Below the pieces are notes generated by a model. It was not told the origin of the DNA, ran no database searches, and saw only the letters and a list, made by a program, of their open reading frames with translations. A stretch of DNA of 64,000 bases from Saccharicrinis sp963677345 (GTDB lineage Bacteria; Bacteroidota; Bacteroidia; Bacteroidales; Marinilabiliaceae), in contig CAXXLC010000028.1 of NCBI GenBank assembly GCA_963677345.2, positions 1-64,000 on the forward strand, read 5' to 3'. Position 1 is the first letter of the stretch, and each line of letters opens with the position of its first letter. Shown in pieces: positions 32,984 to 41,464 of this stretch. Position numbers and translations under genes: made by a program.

Positions 32984-34009
32984 TTAAAAGGATGAAATTT
33001 GATCCTGTATATATTGTTTGTCCTGACAAAAATTACTTAAATCTGTTTCAATAAACTCTAAAACTTCTTTTTTGTTCGTATCAGGATAAATAATATGTAT
33101 GTTAGGCCCTGCATCTATAGTAAATCCAACCGGTATTTTCGTGGAACTCCTGAATGCTCTGATTTTTGTTATTATTTGCAGCGATTCTGGAAAAAGAAGG
33201 GTATAGCCCGGGTTGGAACTCATCATTAGTCCATGTAAGCTTAAAGCTTCAGACTCAGCAATGTCAATAAAAGTTTCCCAATCGCCTTGTTTTAATGCAT
33301 CCAGAAGTAGTAGTGTATTGCTTTGGGCTTGTTTGATTCTGGCATTTTTATAAGGATGATGATTCATCAATTGATGACCAACAGTGCTACTTATTTCTTT
33401 TTGTTGATTGCTTACAATTAATATTGTATCCTGTATGTTACAAAAAGCTTTATGAACTATATTATTAATACATACAGCATATCTGTCATTGCTGTCATAT
33501 TTATTCATTCTTCCCCACAGATTCCATCCTTTTTGAGTAGACCTGCAAGCACTACCGGAACCCAGTCTGGCTATTTCAGAAATTATTTCAGGTGCTAATG
33601 TTTGCCCTGTAATTTGCAGGTTAATATCCGATAGCGCATTTGCTAATGCACTGTAACTACTGGCCGACGAAGCAATACCTGAGGAATGAGGAAAGGTATT
33701 TGAACTTTTGATATCTAAATGAAGATGCTTAAGCCAGGGGAAAATATCAATGATCCGATTAAAAAACTGCTTTAGCTTAATTTCAAAATTTGAATTTGGC
33801 CTCTCATCAAATAAAAAGCTAAATGAAAAATCACCCGGCTTTTTATTTGAATAATAATTTATACTCGTGCTGGTAAAGCATTTTTCTAAACTAAAACTAA
33901 CAGAGGGATTTAAGGGTATCTGAATATTCCTTTTTCCCCAGTATTTTACAATGGCAATATTTGATGAGCTTTGACTTAAAACTTTTCCTTCTTTTTGCTT
34001 ATAATCCAC
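32984..34009 (-). CDS. mvaD: Diphosphomevalonate decarboxylase
   Basis: A 341-residue GHMP-fold enzyme that converts 5-diphosphomevalonate to isopentenyl diphosphate with ATP. Family marks are SNIAIVKYWGKRN near residue 16, SGIASSASSYSALA (ATP loop) near 115, GSGSACRS near 151, and FTIDAGPNIHIIY near 290 with the catalytic Asp. The start is GTG at 34009, 6 bases after the stop of the upstream kinase; the downstream mevalonate kinase frame begins 6 bases after its own stop. Identification is strong, since SNIA-KYWGK and DAGPN are specific to this enzyme. Confidence 0.94.
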   Translation of the reverse strand: MDYKQKEGKVLSQSSSNIAIVKYWGKRNIQIPLNPSVSFSLEKCFTSTSINYYSNKKPGDFSFSFLFDERPNSNFEIKLKQFFNRIIDIFPWLKHLHLDIKSSNTFPHSSGIASSASSYSALANALSDINLQITGQTLAPEIISEIARLGSGSACRSTQKGWNLWGRMNKYDSNDRYAVCINNIVHKAFCNIQDTILIVSNQQKEISSTVGHQLMNHHPYKNARIKQAQSNTLLLLDALKQGDWETFIDIAESEALSLHGLMMSSNPGYTLLFPESLQIITKIRAFRSSTKIPVGFTIDAGPNIHIIYPDTNKKEVLEFIETDLSNFCQDKQYIQDQISSF

Positions 34010-34015
34010 TTGAAA

Positions 34016-34966
34016 CTAATCTATATCGAGAGCCAGATCAGCATATTTATAAATAATATCATGCCCCCGATGGTTAAAATATCTTTCAACATAATGAGCA
34101 GGATTCTTTGTGGCTACTAACATCATATCTCCACCCCAGGCTCCTAATGATTTAATAGAACCCTCAAAGTCATAAAATTGTTTATTGTTTAGTGTAGGAG
34201 TATGCAAAATTTTTGAGATAATTTTTTCGTGTTCATTAATTAAACGCATGAAATCATCAATGTTGTTGCATAATGCCATACCTGAAGTAAGCAGGGATAA
34301 TTTATTAATTTGTTGTTGAGTAATATCTTTTCTGCTGACTTTATCAATGGCTTTTAAAGAGCTTACTTTATTTCCGGAGTATACAAAATATAGATTTTCA
34401 TGAAAACAAGGTTTGAACTTGATTTCAACATACTGAGGATTTTTAACGTTTTTGTTATAAAGTACAGGCAAATCACACATAGATGCAGCGATATCATATC
34501 CTGATCCCTTAAAGCTTAATGCATTTAATTCAAAAGGATCAATATTAAAATAACGAGCAAGGTTTACAATTAAAGAGGCGCTAGAACCTAATCCAAGGTC
34601 AGGATTAAAGTTAATATTAGTAACAAATTTTTTTGTCAATAAATCTTCTAAATTAAATTGGCTCAAATTTATAGCAAAACGCAATACTTTATGAATAACT
34701 ACTGCAAAACCGGCATTTGTTCTGTCTCCAATATGTAATTTACCATCTGATTTATCTGGAAAAGAAACCCTGTTCCATAAATTATTTGATTGATACGCTT
34801 CCCATTCAAGCGAATTTCTTTCTTTTTCATATACATCAAGAGTCTGACCTACTTTTAATGGTATAGCCAATACATTTGCACCATACATAGCACCATACTC
34901 ACCGGAAATCATAATTTTTCCATGAGATTCGGTAGAGAAAATGGGGGTGTTTTCCTTTTTAATCAT
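34016..34966 (-). CDS. GYDIA-family GHMP kinase, candidate phosphomevalonate kinase
   Basis: A 316-residue GHMP kinase. It has the N-terminal SHGKIMISGEYGAMYGA, the ATP loop PDLGLGSSASLIVNLA, and the GSGYDIAASMCDLPVLY signature that names the GYDIA family, with SLGAWGGDMMLVAT near the C-terminus as motif 3. The cluster already holds mevalonate kinase and the decarboxylase, so the missing step, phosphorylation of 5-phosphomevalonate, is the natural role. It is divergent from classical phosphomevalonate kinases. It sits 35 bases after HMG-CoA reductase and 6 before mvaD, so it is certainly cotranscribed with them. Family call is strong; reaction is inference. Confidence 0.82.
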   Translation of the reverse strand: MIKKENTPIFSTESHGKIMISGEYGAMYGANVLAIPLKVGQTLDVYEKERNSLEWEAYQSNNLWNRVSFPDKSDGKLHIGDRTNAGFAVVIHKVLRFAINLSQFNLEDLLTKKFVTNINFNPDLGLGSSASLIVNLARYFNIDPFELNALSFKGSGYDIAASMCDLPVLYNKNVKNPQYVEIKFKPCFHENLYFVYSGNKVSSLKAIDKVSRKDITQQQINKLSLLTSGMALCNNIDDFMRLINEHEKIISKILHTPTLNNKQFYDFEGSIKSLGAWGGDMMLVATKNPAHYVERYFNHRGHDIIYKYADLALDID

Positions 34967-35001
34967 CTTTAATTAAGTATTTTAGTTTAAAGGGTTTAAA
35001 A

Positions 35002-36282
35002 CTATTGTCTTATTTTATTGAGGTAGGTTATTACGGCATTATAACTCACAGTTTGTTCACTAAAATAAGCAATTGCTTTGACTTTTTCCTCTTCTGAAGC
35101 ATTCAATGTTAAAAGAATATTAGATAAATGCATTTTCATATGCCCTCTTTGGATACCTGTAGTGATTAATGAGGCTATGGCAGCAAAGTTGTTGGCTAAG
35201 CCCGCCGACGCCATAATACTCATTAATTCAGAAGCGTTTGGATTTTGAAGTATTTCCATAGAGAGTGTTGCTAACGGGTGTGATTTTGTTAAACCTCCAA
35301 CAGTGCCAATGGTTAAGGGAATATTTATAGTATAAGTAAAAATATCGTTTTTTATATCTATATCTGTCAGAGATGTATATTTACCATCTTTTGCTGCATA
35401 TGCATGTACGTTGGCTTCAATAGCTCTAAAATCATTACCGGTAGCTATTACAACAGCATCAATACCATTCATTATTCCCTTGTTGTGAGTAACAGCCCTT
35501 GACGAATTAAATTTGGCGATATCAACTGCTTGCTTAAATTTTTCAGCAAATTCCTGAGGTTTCAAATCACCCGACCAATAGCTTAGCTCCTTGATAGTGC
35601 AAGATACTTTGCACTCTACAATACATTCCGGGGTGTAATTGGAAAGGATGGCCATAACTACCTGTGCCGTCTTGTCATTCTCTGTAAAATATTGAACTAA
35701 AGATTCACCCATAGCTTCAAGACAGGAGTTTATAAAATTTGCGCCCATGGAGTCTTTTGTATCAAAAGTTACATGAAAGCAATAAGTGTTAGGTACCTTT
35801 TCGATGGCTTGTAATTCAATATTCCTTAATCCCCCGCCGCGTTTCTCCATATTTAGAGTAAGTTCATGTGTTGCTGTTTTTAATACAGATTGGATTTTGT
35901 TCATATTTGAAGAAAGAAATTGATAAGGTTCTTCAGTTGAAAAAAATAATTGCCCTACTTTTAAAGTATCAATTATTTTTGTTTTAAAACCTCCCTGTTT
36001 ATGCCAAAAACCAGCGGATTTAGATGCTGCAGCAACAACAGAACTCTCTTCAATGGCCATTGGTACAAAGTACTCTTTACCGTCGATTAAAAAATTAGGG
36101 GCGATATTATATGGTACAAAGAAATTACTTATTGTATTTTCTGAAAACTGGTTATATGTTTCTTGTAAATCCCGGTGATGATGCGATAATAACTTAGCCA
36201 GTGAGTCGGCAGGTAAACCAGACTGTTTGATTATTACATCTATTTTTTCTTTGGTACTTAATTTTGAAAATCCTGAAATCAT
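35002..36282 (-). CDS. mvaA: Class II hydroxymethylglutaryl-CoA reductase
   Basis: A 426-residue class II (bacterial-type) HMG-CoA reductase that interconverts HMG-CoA and mevalonate with a nicotinamide cofactor. Catalytic landmarks: THNKGIMNG with the Lys, ATGNDFRAIEAN with the Asp, MGANFINS near residue 178, IGTVGGLTKSHPLA, and the catalytic His in RGHMKMHLSN near the C-terminus. The length fits class II without the membrane anchor of eukaryotic enzymes. In the block it follows methylglutaconyl-CoA hydratase genes and precedes the kinases, so the biosynthetic direction (toward mevalonate) is expected. Gaps are 83 bases upstream and 35 downstream. Confidence 0.94.
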   Translation of the reverse strand: MISGFSKLSTKEKIDVIIKQSGLPADSLAKLLSHHHRDLQETYNQFSENTISNFFVPYNIAPNFLIDGKEYFVPMAIEESSVVAAASKSAGFWHKQGGFKTKIIDTLKVGQLFFSTEEPYQFLSSNMNKIQSVLKTATHELTLNMEKRGGGLRNIELQAIEKVPNTYCFHVTFDTKDSMGANFINSCLEAMGESLVQYFTENDKTAQVVMAILSNYTPECIVECKVSCTIKELSYWSGDLKPQEFAEKFKQAVDIAKFNSSRAVTHNKGIMNGIDAVVIATGNDFRAIEANVHAYAAKDGKYTSLTDIDIKNDIFTYTINIPLTIGTVGGLTKSHPLATLSMEILQNPNASELMSIMASAGLANNFAAIASLITTGIQRGHMKMHLSNILLTLNASEEEKVKAIAYFSEQTVSYNAVITYLNKIRQ

Positions 36283-36365
36283 AAATAATAGTTTATATTT
36301 CAGGAAAACATCCGTAATTTAAAATTGTTTGTGCACTTCAGGTTTTAATATGATGGAGCAGTTGT

Positions 36366-37355
36366 TTATATTTTAACCTTCAAAAATGACTCAGCTAATT
36401 TCCATTTATCTATCAGTTCATTGATAAAAGTATCCAGGTTTGCTTCACTTATTAATGCATTTTCAAGGAATAAGGAACCCATTCCTATTACATTTGGTAA
36501 TTTGCATAGTTTGTGTAAATAAAAACCATCTAAAAGATGGTGTATCCCTCCAGATATTATGATTTGCTTACAATTTACATCCGTTTCTTCTGCAATGTTA
36601 TTTACCATTTTTGTCATTTCGAGTGCATCATGACCAACGTTAGCAAAACCTTCAAAAGCCTTACTTATATTATTGTTCCTCATGCTCTCTAGTCGCGTAA
36701 AATTAGTGCCTCCCCATGCGCCAAATTCAAATGCAGCAATATGTAATTGCAAAAGAGCTTTTATACTTTTATATCCCATACCCTGACCAACTTCTTTTAT
36801 TATGATGGGTGATTTTACGTTTTCTAAAAGCGCTGTAATTGTCTCAACGGGAGGGCATTTTAATCGGTCTCCTTCAGGTTGAAAAGCCTCTTGTAAAGGG
36901 TTTATATGAATTATCGTTCCATCGGCATTTAGTTTTTCTCTAATCAGTTCTATTTGTTCAATAGATTTATTTTCGATCATTTTTTCTACTTGCGAAATAC
37001 CGAAATTTGAAAATAGAGGCTGATCAGTTCCGATATACTGTCTTACGTTAAAATCGTTGAAATAAGCATCATTATCTATTAAAGACCTACAGGAACCTAA
37101 GCCCATTCCTAATCTGTATTTTCCTGCAGCAGAGGCTAGACGTCTGTTAATTGTACCGGCCAATTCTGTTCCCCCGGTCATTGAAGATATCCAGAATGGA
37201 TAATTCATTTTCTTTCCTAAAAAATTAAATGATGAAAAGGAAAAATCCGAATGCGATGATAATAGTGGTTCGTAAATAAACCTGTCATCTTTTTCACTGT
37301 GATTTACTGTAGCTTGAAAAGCCAGTTGTATATGGTCTTTTTTTCTATCTTCCAT
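36366..37355 (-). CDS. fni: Type 2 isopentenyl-diphosphate delta-isomerase (FMN)
   Basis: A 329-residue FMN-dependent isomerase interconverting isopentenyl and dimethylallyl diphosphate. Marks are RKKDHIQLAF at the N-terminus, WISSMTGGT (FMN loop), GMGLGSCRSLI, the Asn/Pro-rich INPLQEAFQPEGD, and the glycine-rich phosphate site SGGIHHLLDG. The start at 37355 matches the family; a 56-residue upstream extension in frame overlaps the dehydrogenase gene's end and is rejected. The dehydrogenase stop lies 109 bases upstream, the largest gap in the block, which could hold an internal promoter. Choice of this isomerase fits a complete mevalonate route. Confidence 0.93.
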   Translation of the reverse strand: MEDRKKDHIQLAFQATVNHSEKDDRFIYEPLLSSHSDFSFSSFNFLGKKMNYPFWISSMTGGTELAGTINRRLASAAGKYRLGMGLGSCRSLIDNDAYFNDFNVRQYIGTDQPLFSNFGISQVEKMIENKSIEQIELIREKLNADGTIIHINPLQEAFQPEGDRLKCPPVETITALLENVKSPIIIKEVGQGMGYKSIKALLQLHIAAFEFGAWGGTNFTRLESMRNNNISKAFEGFANVGHDALEMTKMVNNIAEETDVNCKQIIISGGIHHLLDGFYLHKLCKLPNVIGMGSLFLENALISEANLDTFINELIDKWKLAESFLKVKI

Positions 37356-37464
37356 AAAACAAAAAAAGAAAAGATTGATGATATTACCTATATTAAAGTG
37401 GAGATTTTTCTTGCGTTGCATTCTGATTTTTGAAATGTAACAGGTAAAAGGTCGAAAGGGGGAT

Positions 37465-38610
37465 TTAAACCCCCATACTTCTTGATATAACCATTTTAAG
37501 AATTTCACTAGTTCCTTCTCCAATTCTTAAAATTCGATGGTCTCTGTAGAATCTTTCTATATCCTTGTTTTTAAATAATCCTGCACCCCCAAAAACCTGA
37601 ACCGCTTCATCAGAAACTTCCCCGGCTATTTCACTGCAATACAGTTTTGCCATAGCAGCTTCTTTGCTATAGGGCTGATTGTTATCTTTAAGCCAACATG
37701 CTTTATACAATATATTACGTGCTAACTCAACCTTTAAATCCATCTCGGCCAATTTAAACTGTATCGCCTGAAAGGAAGATATTGATTTGCCGAATTGTTT
37801 TCGCTTTTTAGCATAATCTAAAGCCATTTCCAATGCTCCCTGTGCTAAACCTAAACCCATTGCTGCTATAGAAAGGCGTCCGGAATCCAGGGTCTTTAAC
37901 ATTTGAGATAAACCTTTATCCTTAGTGCCAAGAATATCTGTATTTAATACCCTGCATTGATCTATGGTGATTTCAGCTGTATCAGAAGCCCTCCACATCA
38001 TTTTTCCTAATGTACGTTTGGTTGAAAAACCAGGCGTATTGCGATCCAGAATAAAAGTTGAGTATGTTGGCTTGTTGTCTTTAACACCTGTCTGAGCTAA
38101 AACGGTAATACCAGCCATTAGTTTGTTACTGCCATTGGTAATATATCTCTTACTACCTGACAATTCCCAGCCATCATTGGTTTTTATTGCGATAGTATCC
38201 ACTCCTCTTGCATCTGACCCCGCATTTTCTTCTGTTAACCCAAAAGCCCATAGATGAGAGCCGTTTAATAAACCAGGAAGAAGTTCTCTTTTTTGTTCTT
38301 CGGATCCAAAATTGTAAATAGGAGCAACTCCCAGGGAGTTATGAGCTGCCATAGTTACCGCTTGTGACCCGTCAACTCGTGCCAGTTCTTCAACTGCAAT
38401 AATATAAGATATTGTATCTAAGCCCTGACCACCATATTCTTTGGGGATATCAATGCCATATAACCCAACGTTTCCCATCTTTTGCGCCAGTTCAATAGAA
38501 AAGGTTTCATTTTCGTCTAATGCGGAGGCCAAAGGTTTAATTTCTTGTTCTGCAAATTCTCTAACTTGTTTTCTGTATATATCTTTCTCCTGATCGTAAA
38601 ATGGTGTCAT
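37465..38610 (-). CDS. Acyl-CoA dehydrogenase, candidate for isovaleryl-CoA in leucine breakdown
   Basis: A 381-residue FAD-dependent acyl-CoA dehydrogenase of usual length. The signatures are AFGLTEENAGSDA and the C-terminal RILRIGEGTSEILK. Position in the gene block (with both methylcrotonyl-CoA carboxylase subunits and methylglutaconyl-CoA hydratase) points to oxidation of isovaleryl-CoA to 3-methylcrotonyl-CoA. However, its catalytic glutamate sits in GEGTSE as in short-chain dehydrogenases, whereas true isovaleryl-CoA dehydrogenases have GAGTSE and use a glutamate in an earlier helix (LDLERL; here LDSGRL). So the role is supported by context, not by the active site. It may have broader specificity. 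Gap to the upstream gene is 44 bases. Confidence 0.8.
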   Translation of the reverse strand: MTPFYDQEKDIYRKQVREFAEQEIKPLASALDENETFSIELAQKMGNVGLYGIDIPKEYGGQGLDTISYIIAVEELARVDGSQAVTMAAHNSLGVAPIYNFGSEEQKRELLPGLLNGSHLWAFGLTEENAGSDARGVDTIAIKTNDGWELSGSKRYITNGSNKLMAGITVLAQTGVKDNKPTYSTFILDRNTPGFSTKRTLGKMMWRASDTAEITIDQCRVLNTDILGTKDKGLSQMLKTLDSGRLSIAAMGLGLAQGALEMALDYAKKRKQFGKSISSFQAIQFKLAEMDLKVELARNILYKACWLKDNNQPYSKEAAMAKLYCSEIAGEVSDEAVQVFGGAGLFKNKDIERFYRDHRILRIGEGTSEILKMVISRSMGV

Positions 38611-38654
38611 ATTTATTTATTATTATATAAATTTAGTATGTTTTTGTTTGATTA

Positions 38655-40619
38655 TTAATTGGTTTCTAATAAAGATTGCTTTAAACCAACATGTTCTCCG
38701 GTATGAACGCAAATTTTATCAATGGTAAAATCTTTCCAGGCTGTAAGTGTATTTTCGGTTTTCATGGCTTCCAGAATCATTAAAGGATCTCCTTTTTTTA
38801 CACTCTGACCTTCTTTCACCATTATATCTATAATATTTCCGGGAGTTGGGGATACAAGTGTTCTTTGCTCCACGGGAGTCTGCTTTAATTCTTTTTTTAT
38901 TTTTTGAGGTTTATCTTCAATGATGAGTTTGTTTCCGTTGTATTGAATATAAATATTCCTGTTTGCACTTCTTAAATAGTTTACTTTATATTGAATATCA
39001 TTATAAATAAAACATAAATGGTTATCATCTATACTTGTAATATTCAGGTTGATTATTTCTCTATCATTAATTTGTATTACAAACTCAGTAAGGTTATTAT
39101 AAATGACTTCAATAGTAATTTTTTCATCGTTTAAAACGATATAATGCAGTGAATTATTTCTCCAAAAATTATAATTATAAGCAGGGTTTTTGGTGTTGTA
39201 TTTAATCAAGATATAAGCAGATGATAATATTTTTAATTCAGACAAAGAAAACGATTTGTTATACTGAATTTTATCAATATTATCAGTTATAAAAGAAGTA
39301 GAATACACTCCTTTTTTAAAATTTATATTGTTTAAAACATATAAAAGAACATCTCTATTGGTCTCTAATCCAAATAACACGTATTCCTTTAAGAAATACT
39401 CAAGGTTTTTAATTGATTCTTCACGGGTAGTGCCAAGAGAAATTACTTTCTTTAATAATGAATCATAATGTGTTTGAATTTCTTCGTAATTATTTACACC
39501 GTTATCTATTCTGATTCCTGGTATGTTAGGGATATATAGACCTTTGATTATACCATGAGATGGCAGATAATTATTATTTGCATCTTCTGCATACAAACGA
39601 ACTTCAATGGCATGTCCTTTTATTTTTATGTGGTCTTGTTTGATCGTCAGTTTCTGACCCATAGCAATTAAAAGCTGCTGCTCGACTATGTCAATGCCGG
39701 TTATTTCTTCCGTAACAGTATGTTCAACCTGAATTCTAGTATTCATTTCAAGGAAGAAATGCTTCATTGAAGGAGTAAGGATGAATTCTATGGTTCCGGC
39801 ATTAGAGTATTCAATATTTTTAGCTATTGTTAATGCATCATTAATGATCTTAGTTCTTATTTCATCAGGTAAATTTGGAGCAGGAGCTTCTTCAACGATC
39901 TTTTGATGTCGCCTTTGAACAGAGCAATCCCTCTCATACAAGTGAATTATATTTCCATGATTATCACCTAATATCTGAACTTCAATATGACGAGGATTTT
40001 GAATATACTGCTCAATGTAAACAGATTCGTTATCAAAATATCTTTTGGCTTCGGAAGATGCTTTTTGAATAGCGTTTTTTAACTCATCTTTACGAAATAC
40101 AACTCGCATCCCTTTACCACCACCTCCTGCAGATGCTTTCACAACCAATGGAAATTCTAATTGAGATGCTTCTTTGATCATAGAATCTGTATCACCTTTA
40201 ATTTTCTTTAATAGTGGAACATTGTTTATTAATGCAATTTTATTGGCTTCTTCTTTGTTCCCCATCATCTTTATTAAATGAGATGACGGTCCTATAAATG
40301 CGATGTGGTTCTCTTCGCATAGTTGTGCAAACTCATCATTTTCAGATAAAAAACCGTAACCGGGATGAATGGCATCAGCAAAATATTGTTTGGCGGTTTT
40401 TACTATTAATGATTTATTTAAATAAGTATCTTGTAGTGTGTTTCCATGCATGAGTACCTTTATGTCTGCATGGATCACATGTAAAGCACTTTCTTCCGAT
40501 CTTGTATAAATAGCAACGGTTTCAATACCCATTTTTTTTGCAGTGTTTAATATTCTGACTGCAATTTCGCCTCTGTTAGCTATTAATATTCTTTTGAATT
40601 GACGGTATTTTTTATTCAT
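38655..40619 (-). CDS. 3-methylcrotonyl-CoA carboxylase alpha (biotin) subunit
   Basis: A 654-residue biotin-dependent carboxylase subunit. Residues 1 to about 450 are biotin carboxylase (ANRGEIAVRI, ASAGGGGKGMRVV as ATP-grasp loop, RDCSVQRRHQK, EMNTRIQVEHTVTE). A middle BT-type domain follows, then a C-terminal biotin carrier domain with LEAMKTEN, in which Lys620 is biotinylated (EAMKMEN/EH in most homologues). It carboxylates biotin with bicarbonate and ATP for transfer by the beta subunit. Acetyl- or propionyl-CoA carboxylase alpha subunits are similar, but the beta subunit and hydratase beside it define it as the leucine enzyme. It overlaps the upstream hydratase gene by 8 bases. Confidence 0.9.
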   Translation of the reverse strand: MNKKYRQFKRILIANRGEIAVRILNTAKKMGIETVAIYTRSEESALHVIHADIKVLMHGNTLQDTYLNKSLIVKTAKQYFADAIHPGYGFLSENDEFAQLCEENHIAFIGPSSHLIKMMGNKEEANKIALINNVPLLKKIKGDTDSMIKEASQLEFPLVVKASAGGGGKGMRVVFRKDELKNAIQKASSEAKRYFDNESVYIEQYIQNPRHIEVQILGDNHGNIIHLYERDCSVQRRHQKIVEEAPAPNLPDEIRTKIINDALTIAKNIEYSNAGTIEFILTPSMKHFFLEMNTRIQVEHTVTEEITGIDIVEQQLLIAMGQKLTIKQDHIKIKGHAIEVRLYAEDANNNYLPSHGIIKGLYIPNIPGIRIDNGVNNYEEIQTHYDSLLKKVISLGTTREESIKNLEYFLKEYVLFGLETNRDVLLYVLNNINFKKGVYSTSFITDNIDKIQYNKSFSLSELKILSSAYILIKYNTKNPAYNYNFWRNNSLHYIVLNDEKITIEVIYNNLTEFVIQINDREIINLNITSIDDNHLCFIYNDIQYKVNYLRSANRNIYIQYNGNKLIIEDKPQKIKKELKQTPVEQRTLVSPTPGNIIDIMVKEGQSVKKGDPLMILEAMKTENTLTAWKDFTIDKICVHTGEHVGLKQSLLETN

Positions 40620-41391
40620 GATTCCACACGGGTTTTCTTTTCTCTAAAAAAGCAGTAACGCCTTCTTGTCCTTCTATTGATATCCTGGCTCCGGCAATGA
40701 TTCTTGCACAATTTAAAAACGTAGTTTCATCGTCGCAGCTTTCTTCTAAAATATGAATTAAAGCTTTTGTTTGGATTAATGCATCTGGAGCCCCTTTTGT
40801 GATATTTTGAGCTATTTTTAATGTGTCTTCTCTAATGTTTCCATTGGATATGAAATGTATTAATCCTTCATTTAAAGCCTCCTTAGCTGTAAAAGGTTGA
40901 GATAATAGTAGTCTTTTTCTTGTATTACTACTACCCATTTTTTTTAATATATAAGGAGATATTGTAGCGGGTATCAACCCTAATTGGACCTCAGGAAAAC
41001 CAAACATTGAATCCTCTTCTGAAATTACAATGTCGCAACATGCAATGATCCCAACAGCACCACCAAAGGCAGATTTTTGTACTTCACAAACTACCGGAAC
41101 AGGGAAGGTGTAAATCGATTCATAAAGAACATTAAATAATTTAGCATCATTAATGTTTTCGCTTTTGGTTTGAGTAATACCCAGTTTCATCCATTCTAAA
41201 TCAGCTCCCGAGCAGAAATTATTATCGCTGCCATGAATAACCAATACTTTGAATGCTCTGTTTCCTTTGTTTTCAAAGAGTGTAGAGATAATATCCTTAA
41301 TCATTTCTTTATTAAGTGCATTCCTTTTTTTAGGTCGGTTGAGCTCAAGATATGCTATTTGATCTACTACAGAAAAATTAATTGCTTTCAT
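40612..41391 (-). CDS. Methylglutaconyl-CoA hydratase (enoyl-CoA hydratase family)
   Basis: A 259-residue crotonase-fold enzyme. Motifs match LiuC/AUH-type hydratases: NFCSGADLEWMK (oxyanion hole), SAFGGAVGIIACCDIVI, and EVQLGLIPATISPYILKK, where the IPATISPY run is typical of this group rather than of general enoyl-CoA hydratases. It hydrates 3-methylglutaconyl-CoA to (S)-3-hydroxy-3-methylglutaryl-CoA. The overlap of 8 bases with the carboxylase alpha gene shows translational coupling. Its product HMG-CoA is the substrate of the reductase encoded four genes downstream, which links leucine breakdown with isoprenoid synthesis. Confidence 0.9.
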   Translation of the reverse strand: MKAINFSVVDQIAYLELNRPKKRNALNKEMIKDIISTLFENKGNRAFKVLVIHGSDNNFCSGADLEWMKLGITQTKSENINDAKLFNVLYESIYTFPVPVVCEVQKSAFGGAVGIIACCDIVISEEDSMFGFPEVQLGLIPATISPYILKKMGSSNTRKRLLLSQPFTAKEALNEGLIHFISNGNIREDTLKIAQNITKGAPDALIQTKALIHILEESCDDETTFLNCARIIAGARISIEGQEGVTAFLEKRKPVWNHE

Positions 41392-41464
41392 TTTAGTTTT
41401 TTTACATAGGTAAAAATAAAAGTCAATGTTTATATTACCAGATTGTTACATTTATAGTGGCTAA

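Noticed and set aside
37353..37523. N-terminal extension of the IPP isomerase to 385 residues
   Set aside because: The 56 extra residues overlap the end of the dehydrogenase gene, have no family similarity and are AT-rich. MEDRKKDHIQLAF at 37355 is the normal start.
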